Positions 8,420 through 18,024 of a stretch of 64,000 nucleotides of DNA are shown here, piece after piece. Below the pieces are notes generated by a model. That model did not search any database and was not told where the DNA came from. It was given only the letters and a program-made list of their open reading frames with translations. This DNA comes from G963675935 sp963719005 (lineage in GTDB: Bacteria; Planctomycetota; Planctomycetia; Pirellulales; Thermoguttaceae). Every line of letters starts with the position of its first letter. Position 1 is the stretch's first letter. Made by a program: the position numbers and the translations under genes. The stretch is taken from positions 1,488,001-1,552,000 of the forward strand of contig CAVRAR010000014.1 of assembly GCA_963719005.1 (NCBI GenBank), in the 5' to 3' direction.

Positions 8420-8955
8420 GCGTCTACACGCGAACCGGCGACGATGGCGAAACGGATTTGCTGGGGGACGGTCGCGTGCCGAAGGACGCCGCGCGGCTGG
8501 AGGTCTGCGGCCCCCTGGACGAGTTGAACTGCTGGCTCGGCCTGGCGCGATGCGAGCCCCTTGCCGCCGAGGTCGCTTCGCTGTTGGAGGGGATTCAGTG
8601 CCGCCTGTTTGACGTTTGCACCGAATTGGTGACGGTTGCTGCGAGACGAACGAAGTCGGCCGGCATCACCTCGGACAACGTGCGATCGCTCGAACAGGCG
8701 ATCGACCATTACGACGCAAAGCTCGACTCGATCACCACGTTCATTCTTCCCGCGGGAAGCCGTGCGGCGGCCCTGCTGCATCTCGCCCGGGCGGTCTGCC
8801 GCCGGGCGGAACGCCGGTTGGTCTCTCTGGCACGGAACGAGCCCGGGGCCGTTTCGGCCGATCTGCTGGCGTACGTCAACCGCTTGAGCGATCTGCTTTT
8901 CGTGTTGGCGCGAACGGCGAACGGCCACGCCGACGTCAGCGAGACGTTTTGCTGA
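8416..8955 (+). CDS. PduO-type cob(I)alamin adenosyltransferase
   Basis: Transfers the 5'-deoxyadenosyl group from ATP to cob(I)alamin to make adenosylcobalamin. At 179 residues it has the usual size. The ATP-binding N-terminus reads TRTGDDGETDLLGDGRVPKD, followed by the GPLDELN motif. Later come FILPAGSRAAALLHLARAVC, the RRAERR helix and a C-terminal YVNRLSDLLFVLAR, all typical of the PduO family. ATG at 8416 is used; it lies within the duplicated 24-bp sequence described separately, which suggests that this gene was once translationally coupled to an upstream gene. Confidence 0.93.
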   Translation: MSVYTRTGDDGETDLLGDGRVPKDAARLEVCGPLDELNCWLGLARCEPLAAEVASLLEGIQCRLFDVCTELVTVAARRTKSAGITSDNVRSLEQAIDHYDAKLDSITTFILPAGSRAAALLHLARAVCRRAERRLVSLARNEPGAVSADLLAYVNRLSDLLFVLARTANGHADVSETFC

Positions 8956-9264
8956 GAAGTCGATCAGCGGATGCGCGCAAATCGGGCACCCTGCTTATAA
9001 CCGACACTTCCAGTATGTTTGGACCGCTGCCCTAACATCTTATTATAGATCATCTTACGGCGGCATTCATCGACTTGTCCCATCGCCTGAGCGTTGGGCA
9101 CGAAGATTGCATCTCCGAGCGATTTCTCCGTACAGCAATGTCGAGCCCAGCGCGACTAACCGCAACCAATACTTGTTGACGACTGCGCGTTTTCGTCGCC
9201 CAGGCATTTACCATTGGGAATTACAATCCCCAAGACCTAATTGCACAAAGAAGGCAGTTTCAGC
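8956..9264. other. Intergenic region upstream of amt; no gene seen
   Basis: No coding frame with family features. It contains the sigma-54-like promoter at 9097-9111 described separately. Confidence 0.6.
9097..9111 (+). promoter_or_regulatory. Sigma-54-type promoter upstream of amt-glnB-glnD
   Basis: ggcacgaagattgca matches the sigma-54 consensus TGGCACG-N4-TTGCW at all positions except the first T (here G), with the diagnostic GG-N10-GC spacing. It lies about 155 bases before the amt start. The position in front of nitrogen-assimilation genes supports the call; no enhancer site was identified. Confidence 0.6.
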
Positions 9265-10704
9265 ATGAAGATCGGAAGAACACTGCAAAATGGAATTGTT
9301 GCGGGGATGCTTGTGGCCATCGTGACGACCTTGGCTCCCTCTGCGGCTCTCCTGGCCGCTGAGAACGACGGCGCGGCTGCCGCCTCCGCCGCGGCGACGC
9401 CGAACACCGGCGACAACGCCTGGGTGCTGACCAGTTCGGCCCTGGTGCTGATGATGACCGCGCCGGGCCTGGCCCTGTTCTACAGCGGGTTGGTTCGCAA
9501 GAAGAACGTGCTCGGCGTGATGATGCAGTGCATCTTCCTCATGTGCCTGATGACGGTCGTTTGGGCGCTGTGGGGCTACACGCTGAGCTTCGGCGGCGAT
9601 GCGCTCAAACCGCCGCCGAAGTGGCTCGGCAACGGCAGCCATCTGCTGATGAACGGCGTTCAGGCCGTCTGGGAGAACGGCAAAGTCGGTGATTCCCGTC
9701 TATCCCGACGCTCGGCGATCAACCGGCTGACGCACATGCTCTTCCAGGGCATGTTCTTCATCATCACGCCGGCGTTGATCTGCGGGGCGTTCGCCGAGCG
9801 GATGAAATTCAGCACGATGGTGGTCTTTTCGGTCCTTTGGGGAACGTTCGTTTATTGTCCGCTGTGCCACGCGGTTTGGGGCGGCGGGATTCTGCAATAC
9901 GTGCCGGCGGCAACCCGAATGCCGCGGCGTTCGGCGGCGGGGCGTTGGACTTCGCCGGCGGAACCGTCGTGCATATCAGTTCCGGCGTCTCGGCGCTGAT
10001 CTGCGCCTTGGTCTTGGGCAAACGGCTCGGCTACGGCAGCGAGCCGATGCCGCCGCACAATCTGACGTACACCGCCATCGGCGCCGCCATGCTCTGGGTC
10101 GGCTGGTTCGGCTTCAACGCCGGCAGCGCCTTGAACGCCGGCGGGCTGGCGGCCAGTGCGTTTTGCGCCACGCATTTCGCCGCGGCCGCCGGCGGACTCA
10201 CCTGGGCCGCGATGGAATGGATCACCCGCGGCAAACCCTCGATCTTGGGCACCTGCTCCGGCGTCGTGGCGGGGTTGGTTTGCATTACGCCGGCCGCCGG
10301 ATTCGTCACGCCGATGCCGGCCCTGTTGATGGGCGTGGCCGTCGGCATCGTCTGCTTCCTGGCCTGCACGACCCTCAAGTCGCGGTTCCGCTACGACGAT
10401 TCGCTCGACGCCTTCGGCGTGCACGGCGTGGGCGGAACCTTCGGCGCGCTCCTTACCGGCGTCTTCGCCACCCGGGCCACCGGCGCCTTTGCCGACGGCA
10501 AACCGCTCGGACTGCTGGAAGGCGGCCGGGTGCTGACCGCCCAAATCATCGCCGTCGCGCATGACTTGGGCACTGGCCATCGTGGCCACGTTTGTTATCC
10601 TTAAGGTGCTCGATGCGGTGATGGGCCTGCGCGTCTCGCGGGCGGCCGAAATCGAGGGCCTCGACCTCAGCCAACACGGCGAAGAAGGGTATATCTTTAT
10701 CTAG
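9265..10704 (+). CDS. amt: Ammonium transporter, Amt family (two frameshifts)
   Basis: Inner-membrane ammonium channel of about 479 residues merged, with a cleavable N-terminal signal (MKIGRTLQNGIVAGMLVAIV.. to LLAAEN) and about 11 membrane helices. Signature segments are GLALFYSGLVRKKN, FQGMFFIITPALICGAFAER, GGNPNAAAFGGGALDFAGGT, WVGWFGFNAGSAL and FGVHGVGGTFGALLTGVFA. Two single-base faults interrupt it. Near 9900, tacgtgccggc should read tacggtgccggc (missing G). Near 10560, gtcgcgcatgact has one base too many relative to gtcgcgatgact. After repair it ends GEEGYIFI-stop at 10704. ATG at 9265 fits the signal peptide. It is followed by glnB, whose PII product normally gates Amt channels. Confidence 0.88.
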
Positions 10705-10738
10705 CGAGTAGTTCGTCGAGTGCGTATGTGAGCAAAAC

Positions 10739-10808
10739 GCCCCGCGACTGCGGTCGTGGGGCCAAACACGAGAGACATGACCCTTCCCCGCGACCGCAGT
10801 CGCGGGGC
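10739..10808. repeat. Palindromic element family D, copy 1
   Basis: cgccccgcgactgcggtcgt (from 10739) pairs with ccccgcgaccgcagtcgcgg (from 10786), with only a few mismatches. It sits between amt and glnB. A second copy lies at 52706-52786. Confidence 0.75.
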
Positions 10809-10879
10809 TATCGTCAGCACGATATCACATCTCCGATCCCAATCAGCGTATTTGATTGTTTACCACGGGAACTCCTCCG

Positions 10880-11218
10880 ATGAAGAAGATCGAAGCGATC
10901 ATTCGGCACTTCAAGCTCGAAGAAGTCAAGAACGCCTTGACCGAGCACGGCGTCACGGGCATGACGATCACCGAGGTCCGCGGTTTCGGCCGCCAGAAAG
11001 GCCATACCGAAATGTATCGCGGCACCGAATACGAAGTCGATTTCGTGCCGAAAATCAAGATCGAGGTGGTCGTGCCCGACGCCAAGCTGCAACTCGTGCT
11101 CGACACCATCATCCGTTCCGCCCAGACCGGACAGGTGGGCGACGGCAAGATCTTCGTGACCGATCTGGCCGAAGCGGTCCGCATCCGCACCGGCGAATCG
11201 GGCGAAACCGCGATGTGA
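10880..11218 (+). CDS. glnB: PII nitrogen regulatory protein
   Basis: Trimeric 2-oxoglutarate/ATP sensor of nitrogen status, 112 residues, the standard length. The start MKKIEAIIRHFKLEEVK, the T-loop GRQKGHTEMYRGTEYEVDF with uridylylation site Tyr51, the B-loop TGQVGDGKIFV and the C-loop RIRTGE are all present. ATG at 10880 gives the canonical N-terminus. The partner genes on both sides (amt before, glnD after) match its known interactions: it binds Amt and is uridylylated by GlnD. A repeat lies in the 175-bp gap after amt, so co-transcription with amt is likely but not certain. Confidence 0.96.
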   Translation: MKKIEAIIRHFKLEEVKNALTEHGVTGMTITEVRGFGRQKGHTEMYRGTEYEVDFVPKIKIEVVVPDAKLQLVLDTIIRSAQTGQVGDGKIFVTDLAEAVRIRTGESGETAM

Positions 11219-11219
11219 G

Positions 11220-11370
11220 TAAGGGATTGGGGATTAGAGATTAGAATAGGTGGCCGGCGGCTGGAGTCGCTGAGCCTTCCTCGGCCATCTCTTCGCCGCG
11301 TGGACGCGGCGGCTGAAACGACCGCTCGATTCCTTTTTCCTCTCTAATCCCCAATCCCTAATCCCTTCGT
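11220..11370. repeat. Long inverted repeat between glnB and glnD
   Basis: agggattggggattagagat near 11222 pairs with tctctaatccccaatcccta near 11339, enclosing a family G motif (cgccgcgtggacgcggcggc near 11296). It could form a stem between two co-oriented genes. Confidence 0.65.
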
Positions 11371-11375
11371 CATCT

Positions 11376-14134
11376 ATGCCTTCTCTCCGCCCCAACGTGC
11401 TCGCTGCCAAGCAACGGCTTGCCGAGGGGCACGCGGCGTTCCGGCGGCGACATGAAGACGGGTGTCCGGGCGTGGAACTCTGTGCGGCCATCAGCGACCT
11501 GCGCGACGAAGTGCTGATCGATCTGACCGAGGCGGCGCTGGCCGATCTGAACGAGGCAGGGCCCGAACGGGCTTTGGCCGGAGATCGCGCTGGTCGCCCA
11601 CGCCGGCTACGGGCGCCGCGACGTCGCCCCTTATAGCGACGTGGACCTGATGATCCTGCATAGCCCCGGCGTCGGCGAGCCGCGTGGCGCCGCTGGCCGA
11701 GCGGCTGCTGCGCGACGTTTTCGACGCCGGGCTGATCCTCGGCCACAGCGTGCGGACGCCCGAGCAGGCGTGCCGGCTGGCGTGCAACGAGCCGATGATC
11801 TGCACGTCGCTGGTCGAATCCCGTCTGGTGCGAGGCAGCGAGACGCTGTTCGACCGACTACAGAAATCGCCTCCTGCGGCAAACGCATCGCCGCGCCCGT
11901 TGGCTCATGGCGGGAATCGAGAGAGACCGCCGGCAAGAGCGGCTGCGCTACGGCGAGACCGTCTTCCTCTTGGAACCGAACGTCAAGCGGTCGCGGGGCG
12001 CGCTGCGCGACATCCAATTGATCCGCTGGCTCGGGCTGGTCCGCTACGGAACCGCCGATTTCCGCCAGTTGCACGCCTTGGGCAAGCTCCACGAGGAAGA
12101 CTTGACGGCGATTCTGCGGGCCACCGAGTTCCTGCTGCGGCTGCGCAACGAAATGCACTTCCACGCCGGACAGGCGGCCGACGTGCTCGATCGGGCCGAG
12201 CAACTTCGCATCGCCGAGCTGCGCGGCTATCCGCCCGCGGCCGGCCTGCTGCCGGTCGAGCAGTTCATGCGCGACTACTTTCGCCACACCGACGCCGTGA
12301 GCCACGTCGCCGCGCGGTTTGCGGCCAACGCCCAGTCGAGCGGTCGGAGAGAGCGGCTGGTGACGGTGATGTTCGGCCACCGCGTGGAGAACGGGCTTCA
12401 CGTCGGCCCGGCGGGCTTGCTGGCCACGCGGACGCGGTCTGCGAAGCTTGCAGGGCGATCTGACGGCCATCGTGCGGCTGGTCGATCTGGCGAATCTCTA
12501 CGATGCGCCGATCGCCGCCTCGACGTGGGAGGCGATTCGCCACGAGGCCGCGCGGCTTCCCGACGAGCCGCCGTCGGCCGAGGCGTGCCGCCATTTCCTT
12601 TCGCTGTTGGGCCATCCCGCTCGGCTCGCGCCGCTGCTGCGCGACATGCACAGCGCCGGCCTGCTGGAACGATTCATCCCCGAGTTCGAGCACGCCCGCG
12701 GGCTGCTGCAATTCAACCAGTATCACAAGTACACCGTCGACGAGCATTGTCTGCGGGCGGTGGAGTTCGCCACGGAGCTTGCGGCGGACCGCGGGCCCGT
12801 CGGCAGGGTCTACCGGTCGATTTCGCAGAAGCATCTGCTGCATTTGGCGTTGTTGATCCACGATCTCGGCAAGGGGCGTCTGGAGGATCATCGCGAGGTG
12901 GGGCTGCAAATTGCCGCCGACACGGCCGCCCGGCTGGGGCTTCCGCCCCACGAAACCGAGTCGCTGCGGTTCCTCGTTCACAAACACATGCTCTTGAATC
13001 ACCTGGCGTTTCGCCGCGACACGGCCGACGAGCAACTGGCGGTTCAGTTTGCCGTGCAGGTGGGCTCGCCCGAGTTGCTGCAAATGCTCTACGTGCTGAC
13101 GGCGGCCGACTTGGGGGCGGTCGGGCCGGACGTCTGGGACGGCTGGAAGACCGAAGTGGTCACCGATCTCTACCACCGCACCATGCAGTATCTCGCCGGC
13201 GACAGCCCGGAGACCACCGTTGACGACATGCTCGTCGAGCGCCGGGCGGAGGCTCGGCAACTGGCTCGGCGCGCGAAAGGACGAGCCCTGGTTCGCCGAA
13301 CATCTCGACGCCCTGCCGGCGGCCTATTTCAGCGCCACGTCGCCGCAACAAGCCGCCGCCGATCTGTTGCTGCTGCACGCGCTCTGCCGGAGCGAAACGG
13401 AAGGGGACGGAGGAGGTTGTCGAGAAGAACCTTTGGCGAATGGGGAACGCCCACCCGACAACCTCCTCCCTCCCTCTCGTCCCGGCGAAGAACAGCGCGA
13501 AGGCAAGGGCGCCCGTGTACTCGCGGCGGCGCACTATCAGCCGGAGACGGCGGTAGTTCAATGCACCATCGCCACGTCGGAGCAGGTTGCCGCCGGCATC
13601 TTCCATCGGCTCACCGGCGCCTTGAGCAGCCTCGGCCTGCAAATCCGCTCGGCGCAAATCCACACCCTGCCCGACGGATTGGTGCTCGACCGGTTTTGGG
13701 TCCACGATCCCGATTTTGCGGGCGAGCCGCCGGCGGAACGGCTCGAACAGATCGAACGCTCGTTGATCGGATCGCTCGAGAACCCCAGCGCCGAGCCGCC
13801 GACGTTCCGCCGCATTTGGCAGGCGGGGAGCCATCGGCGCGTACGAGTTCCCGGCGTGCCGACGCGCGTGCAGATCGACAACAGCACGTCGAGCGGATTG
13901 ACGATCATCGACGTCTTCACCCACGACCGCCCGGGACTGCTCTACGCGGTCACTCGCACGCTGTTCGAGTTGGAGCTTTCGGTCGCTCGGGCGAAGATCG
14001 GCACGTTCTTGGATCAGGTGGTTGACGTCTTCTACGTGACCGATCGGCAGAACCGCAAGATTCGGGATGAGGGCCGTTTGGACGAAATCCGGCGGCGGTT
14101 GGTTGACGTCATCGAGTCGGCCGGGCAAGTCTGA
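11376..14134 (+). CDS. glnD: GlnD: PII uridylyltransferase/uridylyl-removing enzyme (several frameshifts)
   Basis: Bifunctional nitrogen sensor that uridylylates and de-uridylylates PII, about 920 residues merged. Domains in order: nucleotidyltransferase (GYGRRDVAPYSDVDLMIL), linker (LLEPNVKRSRGALRDIQLIR), HD domain (LALLIHDLGKGRLEDHREVG) and two ACT domains, the second around DVFTHDRPGLLYAVTRTLFE. The frame changes at about 11560, 11681, 11865, 12440 and 13265, each by one base, yet every segment stays conserved. This looks like sequence error or very recent decay. Between the HD and ACT domains, an in-frame insert contains a palindrome (13409-13470). The location next to glnB supports the function. 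Confidence 0.85.
13409..13470. repeat. In-frame palindrome within glnD (family H)
   Basis: ggaggaggttgtcg (13409-13422) pairs exactly with cgacaacctcctcc (13456-13469). It lies in the linker between the HD domain and the ACT domains, so the protein may tolerate it there. Confidence 0.8.
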
Positions 14135-14242
14135 CGTCGGAACCTGCCTCTCCCGCACCTCTTCGGCCACGGTACGTGCGCCCCCGAAAGTGTTACATCA
14201 TACAAAATGCGACTTCTAATCTATTTTTTTTCGTCCGGGTGA

Positions 14243-14270
14243 TTGACATTCAAGGAACAGGTGTTAAAAT
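14243..14270 (+). promoter_or_regulatory. Sigma-70-like promoter ahead of the PEP-CTERM cluster
   Basis: TTGACA at 14243-14248 and TAAAAT at 14265-14270 are separated by 16 bases. The motif lies in the 391-bp gap between glnD and the first PEP-CTERM gene, which otherwise contains no evident gene. The leader would be about 250 bases long. Confidence 0.4.
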
Positions 14271-14525
14271 CGGCCCTACATGCTGATTGGCGTCCCAGGG
14301 GGGATCTACTCGGCTGTGGCTGTTACAGGCCGGCTCTTTTTTCTGATTTGTGCTGCTTGGTTCTCTTGCAACTTTGTATCACCGTCGCCGCAGTATTGTA
14401 GTCGCACTTTTGGGTGCTTGTTTCTCGATACGGCGGATCGGTTTTTAGGAATGTCAATAACTTCCAGGTAAGGACACCTTGTTGTCGCCATCATTGTTCA
14501 TCCTTTTTAACTGGGAGGTGCTTGA

Positions 14526-15182
14526 ATGATCGGGTTTAAGAAAGCAACGTGGGTTTTGGGGGCATTTGCCATTATCAGTCTAATAGCCGCAACTGCGTCG
14601 GCCGGGCTACTTGACACGGGAACTCCGTACGACGACGGGACCACGATATGGAGCGGCACGACTGGGTTCTCCGGTCAACCTAGCCCCGACGTGAACGGAA
14701 CGGTGGATTGGGTAGTTTTCGCGCCGGGGGCTTTCCCCTTTAGCGGCTATACGCCGACGCCGGGTGATTTCACCTACGCTTATCAGATCCACTGCACGGG
14801 ACCCGCGTCGCTCACCTATTTCAGCGTCGCCATTGAAAACGCTGCTAACAACATCGGTTCGTTCACTACGGGTGGTGTAACCGGTAATGCGCCTCTCGAT
14901 GACTATATCGACCCTCCGCCGGACGGCGACGCAAGCTGGGACTTCGATGGGATTGTTGCAGGGGGCGAGAGTTGCGGGCTGGTGTTTTCGAGCCCGAATA
15001 AACCGATGGATTTCTATTCCATTGTTATTGATCACGGCGAGGTCCAAATCGCGGAGCCAGTGCCGTCACCAAGTCCCACTCCGATTCCCGAGCCGGCCAC
15101 GCTCTGGCTTCTAGGAAGCAGCCTGGGCTTGGTCTTGGCGACGCGGCGCTTTCGGCGACGTAATCAGTCCGACCGCTCGTGA
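14526..15182 (+). CDS. PEP-CTERM sorting-domain protein
   Basis: Exported protein of 218 residues, probably processed and anchored by an exosortase encoded elsewhere. Signal peptide about 1-26 (ending ATASAG). The middle is a beta-rich region without a family I can name. The C-terminus is a classic PEP-CTERM signal: IPEPATLWLLGSS, a hydrophobic helix, and the basic tail TRRFRRRNQSDRS. A Pro/Ser/Thr linker (PVPSPSPTPIPEP) precedes it. GGGAGGTG lies about 8 bases before ATG 14526. The first of four such genes in a row. Confidence 0.85.
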   Translation: MIGFKKATWVLGAFAIISLIAATASAGLLDTGTPYDDGTTIWSGTTGFSGQPSPDVNGTVDWVVFAPGAFPFSGYTPTPGDFTYAYQIHCTGPASLTYFSVAIENAANNIGSFTTGGVTGNAPLDDYIDPPPDGDASWDFDGIVAGGESCGLVFSSPNKPMDFYSIVIDHGEVQIAEPVPSPSPTPIPEPATLWLLGSSLGLVLATRRFRRRNQSDRS

Positions 15183-15429
15183 GGTAACGTAAGCTGACGG
15201 AGATCCAAAACGTGGCGCCTCAGTCGCGTACCATAGGAGTAGCGTCTTCTTAGACGTACAACATGGGTTGAGTGCGGCCGGCTCGCGGTAGCAAGAATAG
15301 GAGAGTAATAGCCGCGACAGACCGAGATTCGTCGCTGCCGCTTCGGGAAATGAAATTGGTTGCTCCGGAGTGCGCGAGTTCGCGTACTCAGGGTTAAGGA
15401 ATGCAACATTTTTGCAAGGAGCGTGACCC

Positions 15430-16119
15430 ATGTCTAAGCTTTCCGGGCATCTTAGCCGGTCCGTGGCGAACACTCTTGGGCTCGCTATTCTTTTCCTCAT
15501 GTTGGCTCCAACAATCTCGCGCGCCGAGCTTATCGACTACTTTAGCGACGCGTTGCCCGGATGGTCAAATACGACGTCTCCCACCGCCTACTCTGGTAGC
15601 GGTCTCAATGTAACCCTATATTACGCGGTTTTCGGGCGGGAGACGTTCGATTCGACATTCGGTGGCGGCGTCTTCCCCGGTGACGATAATGATGGTTACG
15701 TATACGCCTACCAACTCGTCAACGCTTCCGGCAGTACCAAGGCAATTACGAAGTTTACCGTCGGAGTTGCTCCTAACGAGTTGCCTGAGGGCATTACCCA
15801 GAGTGTTTTGGGCGGGGCGTCAGGCACGGGTGCCACCGTAGCCGCGTCAGTTGCCTTTGCGAGCGGCACTACGTCTGCCGTTTGGACGTATAGCAGCCCC
15901 ACTATTTCTGCAGGCGGCAAGAGTGAGATACTGCTGTTCACCAGCCCTTACGCGCCTGATCCCAGTTTGGTTAGCTGCACGATAGCCGGAAGTGGCGCAT
16001 CTTCCGACCGCGGGTCGGTGCCCATCCCGGTGCCGGAACCGTCAGCGTTGCTCTCTCTGACAGTCGCGGGGCTTTGTTTCGTGTTGTTTTGTCCGATTCG
16101 ATCGATGTTTTCTTCTTAA
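15430..16119 (+). CDS. PEP-CTERM sorting-domain protein
   Basis: Exported protein of 229 residues. Signal peptide about 1-32 (ending TISRAE). The body is Gly/Ser/Thr-rich and beta-like (DGYVYAYQLVNASGSTKAIT is typical of small planctomycete PEP-CTERM proteins). The end carries VPEPSALLSLTVAGLCFVLF followed by a short basic/Ser tail, somewhat weaker than the canonical Arg-rich tail. A good Shine-Dalgarno (aaggag) lies before ATG 15430. No specific function can be given. The 246-bp gap before it shows no gene. Confidence 0.82.
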   Translation: MSKLSGHLSRSVANTLGLAILFLMLAPTISRAELIDYFSDALPGWSNTTSPTAYSGSGLNVTLYYAVFGRETFDSTFGGGVFPGDDNDGYVYAYQLVNASGSTKAITKFTVGVAPNELPEGITQSVLGGASGTGATVAASVAFASGTTSAVWTYSSPTISAGGKSEILLFTSPYAPDPSLVSCTIAGSGASSDRGSVPIPVPEPSALLSLTVAGLCFVLFCPIRSMFSS

Positions 16120-16364
16120 TATTGCTCGTGAAGGCTGAACTGCGATAATCTACCTATTCTTTTCATCGTTCTCAAATTTCGACGCTTAACTAGAAACCTA
16201 TCGTGGCTGTCGGGGTTTGGTGTTTCGTGAACGCCAGCAAGCCGAAGAAGTATTAAGGAGCAAGGGGTTTTTTCCAGTTGCTGCTGGCTCGTATTGGTGT
16301 TCTGGTTTCCGTGAAGGACTGTCCTTGTTTCCTTTGCGGGGGCTTGTTAACCGGAAACTGCAGC

Positions 16365-17951
16365 ATGTATATCCTCCGGTGGAGTAGATGTTTTCTCTTC
16401 GGGAGCGTGCTGACGCTTCTTGGGGCTGTCTCTTCGCAGGGCCAGATGACCCCGTCGAACGTCCTGGTGCTCTATAACCAAGATGACCCGGATAGCATCC
16501 AAATAGCCGATTATTACGCCCAGGTTCATCCCGGCGTTCAGCTCCTGGGTCTGACCGGAGTGACCACGGACGAACAGGTCACCGCCGACTACTACCTCAG
16601 CACAATCCGTCCGCAGATACTCAACTCCGGCAAACTGACGAACTCGATCTCAACGATCGTGACGACCAAGGGGTTGCCCCTGCGCATCGACGTCACCGAG
16701 TCGAACCCAACCGCCTATACGGACCCGTTCGGTGTCAGCCGGACCGTGGGTTCCGGATGGTGGAAGCCCTATTCGAGCCTCGAAAGCGAATTGACGACGA
16801 TTGACGAGGTCAGCACCTGGCAGCAAATGGGAGATCAAACGTACTACTCGCAGAAGGGCAAGCCGACTGTCCCCCAGCCCTCATGCAACCCCTACTATGA
16901 CGTCAATACAAGCTTCAACTTCAGCAACTACAACATCCCGGGTTATGGGGGAATACGTCTGACATCTCGTCTGGACGGCTTCACCGTCTCGGATGTCGAG
17001 GGATCGATCAATCGTGCCCAACAGGCGTTCGTGCTCCCCTCCCCCAATTCCCAATACATCGTGATGGACGACTCTCCAACTTCCGTTGGGACCGACCGCA
17101 TGCCCCAACTTAAGACGGTCCTGGATAATCTATCGTACCCTTACATCTACAACAACACCACTACGGCGGTTACGACCGCATCGAGACCGGTTATCGGCTA
17201 CGTGAGCCACGGCACCAACGACGGTGGATCCCTGCAACCCGGATACATTCAGAACCAACTCAATTTCACGTTGGCGAACGGCGCGGTGTTTATGACTCAC
17301 GAGAGCTACAATGCGTACAGTTTTCAGCCGGGTGGCAACGTCGATGGCCAGGGCCTCGTTGCGGAATGGCTGGCGAAGGGCGGGACGGCGGGGGTCGGCA
17401 ACGTTCAAGAACCGATGAGCGGCACTTGCTATGAACCCAACGAAGATCAGATGTTCAAAATGCTGTTGAGCGGCTACACCTGGGGCGAGGCCGCCTGGAG
17501 TTCCATCCAACAACTCTCGTATGTCAATACGGTCGTCGGCGATCCGTTGATGACCTGGAAAACCTTGCTTCCCGGCGACGCCAACATGGACGGCACAGTT
17601 GGATCAGCAGATCTCGCCATATTGGGCGCCAATTGGGGAAAGACGGGGCAGCCGGGCGGCGCTATGTGGGGCCTCGGCGACTTCAACTGTGATGGCGTCG
17701 TCGGCTCGGCAGACCTGGCGCTGCTCGGGGCTGACTGGGGGAAGGTTGCCAGTTGGGCGGACAGCACTGCCGCCGTTGGACCGTTCAATTCCCAGGGGAT
17801 CCCCGAACCATCCACGCTGCAACTCGCGCTGGTCGGATTCCTCCTCCTCCTGGGTGGCTGTCGTTGCCGACGTCGTTGGTTTCCGTGGCCCTCCCCCAAT
17901 CGGCTTGGAAAAACGCGGAGATTCGGGCGAAAGATGCAGGCGGGTACTTGA
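16365..17951 (+). CDS. TIGR03790-family protein with dockerin and PEP-CTERM
   Basis: Large exported protein of about 528 residues. After a signal peptide (about 1-26, ending SSQGQM) comes a TIGR03790-type domain (VLVLYNQDDPDSIQIADYYA, then TTKGLPLRIDV and, further on, GYVSHGTNDGG and HESYNAYSF). Around residues 407-460 lies a type I dockerin-like pair: PGDANMDGTVGSADLAILGA and a second copy, FNCDGVVGSADLALLGADWG. The C-terminus is IPEPSTLQLALVGFLLLLGG plus an Arg-rich tail. Dockerins bind cohesins in cellulosome-like assemblies; here the partner is unknown. An upstream in-frame start exists at 16278, but MYILRWSRCFLFGS at 16365 makes a better signal peptide. Confidence 0.82.
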   Translation: MYILRWSRCFLFGSVLTLLGAVSSQGQMTPSNVLVLYNQDDPDSIQIADYYAQVHPGVQLLGLTGVTTDEQVTADYYLSTIRPQILNSGKLTNSISTIVTTKGLPLRIDVTESNPTAYTDPFGVSRTVGSGWWKPYSSLESELTTIDEVSTWQQMGDQTYYSQKGKPTVPQPSCNPYYDVNTSFNFSNYNIPGYGGIRLTSRLDGFTVSDVEGSINRAQQAFVLPSPNSQYIVMDDSPTSVGTDRMPQLKTVLDNLSYPYIYNNTTTAVTTASRPVIGYVSHGTNDGGSLQPGYIQNQLNFTLANGAVFMTHESYNAYSFQPGGNVDGQGLVAEWLAKGGTAGVGNVQEPMSGTCYEPNEDQMFKMLLSGYTWGEAAWSSIQQLSYVNTVVGDPLMTWKTLLPGDANMDGTVGSADLAILGANWGKTGQPGGAMWGLGDFNCDGVVGSADLALLGADWGKVASWADSTAAVGPFNSQGIPEPSTLQLALVGFLLLLGGCRCRRRWFPWPSPNRLGKTRRFGRKMQAGT

Positions 17952-18024
17952 CATTTCGCGGCGCTTCCGAAATAATGACGGTCTCTTTTGGTTTTTCTCG
18001 CTAACATCGGAAAGGGTATCACCC

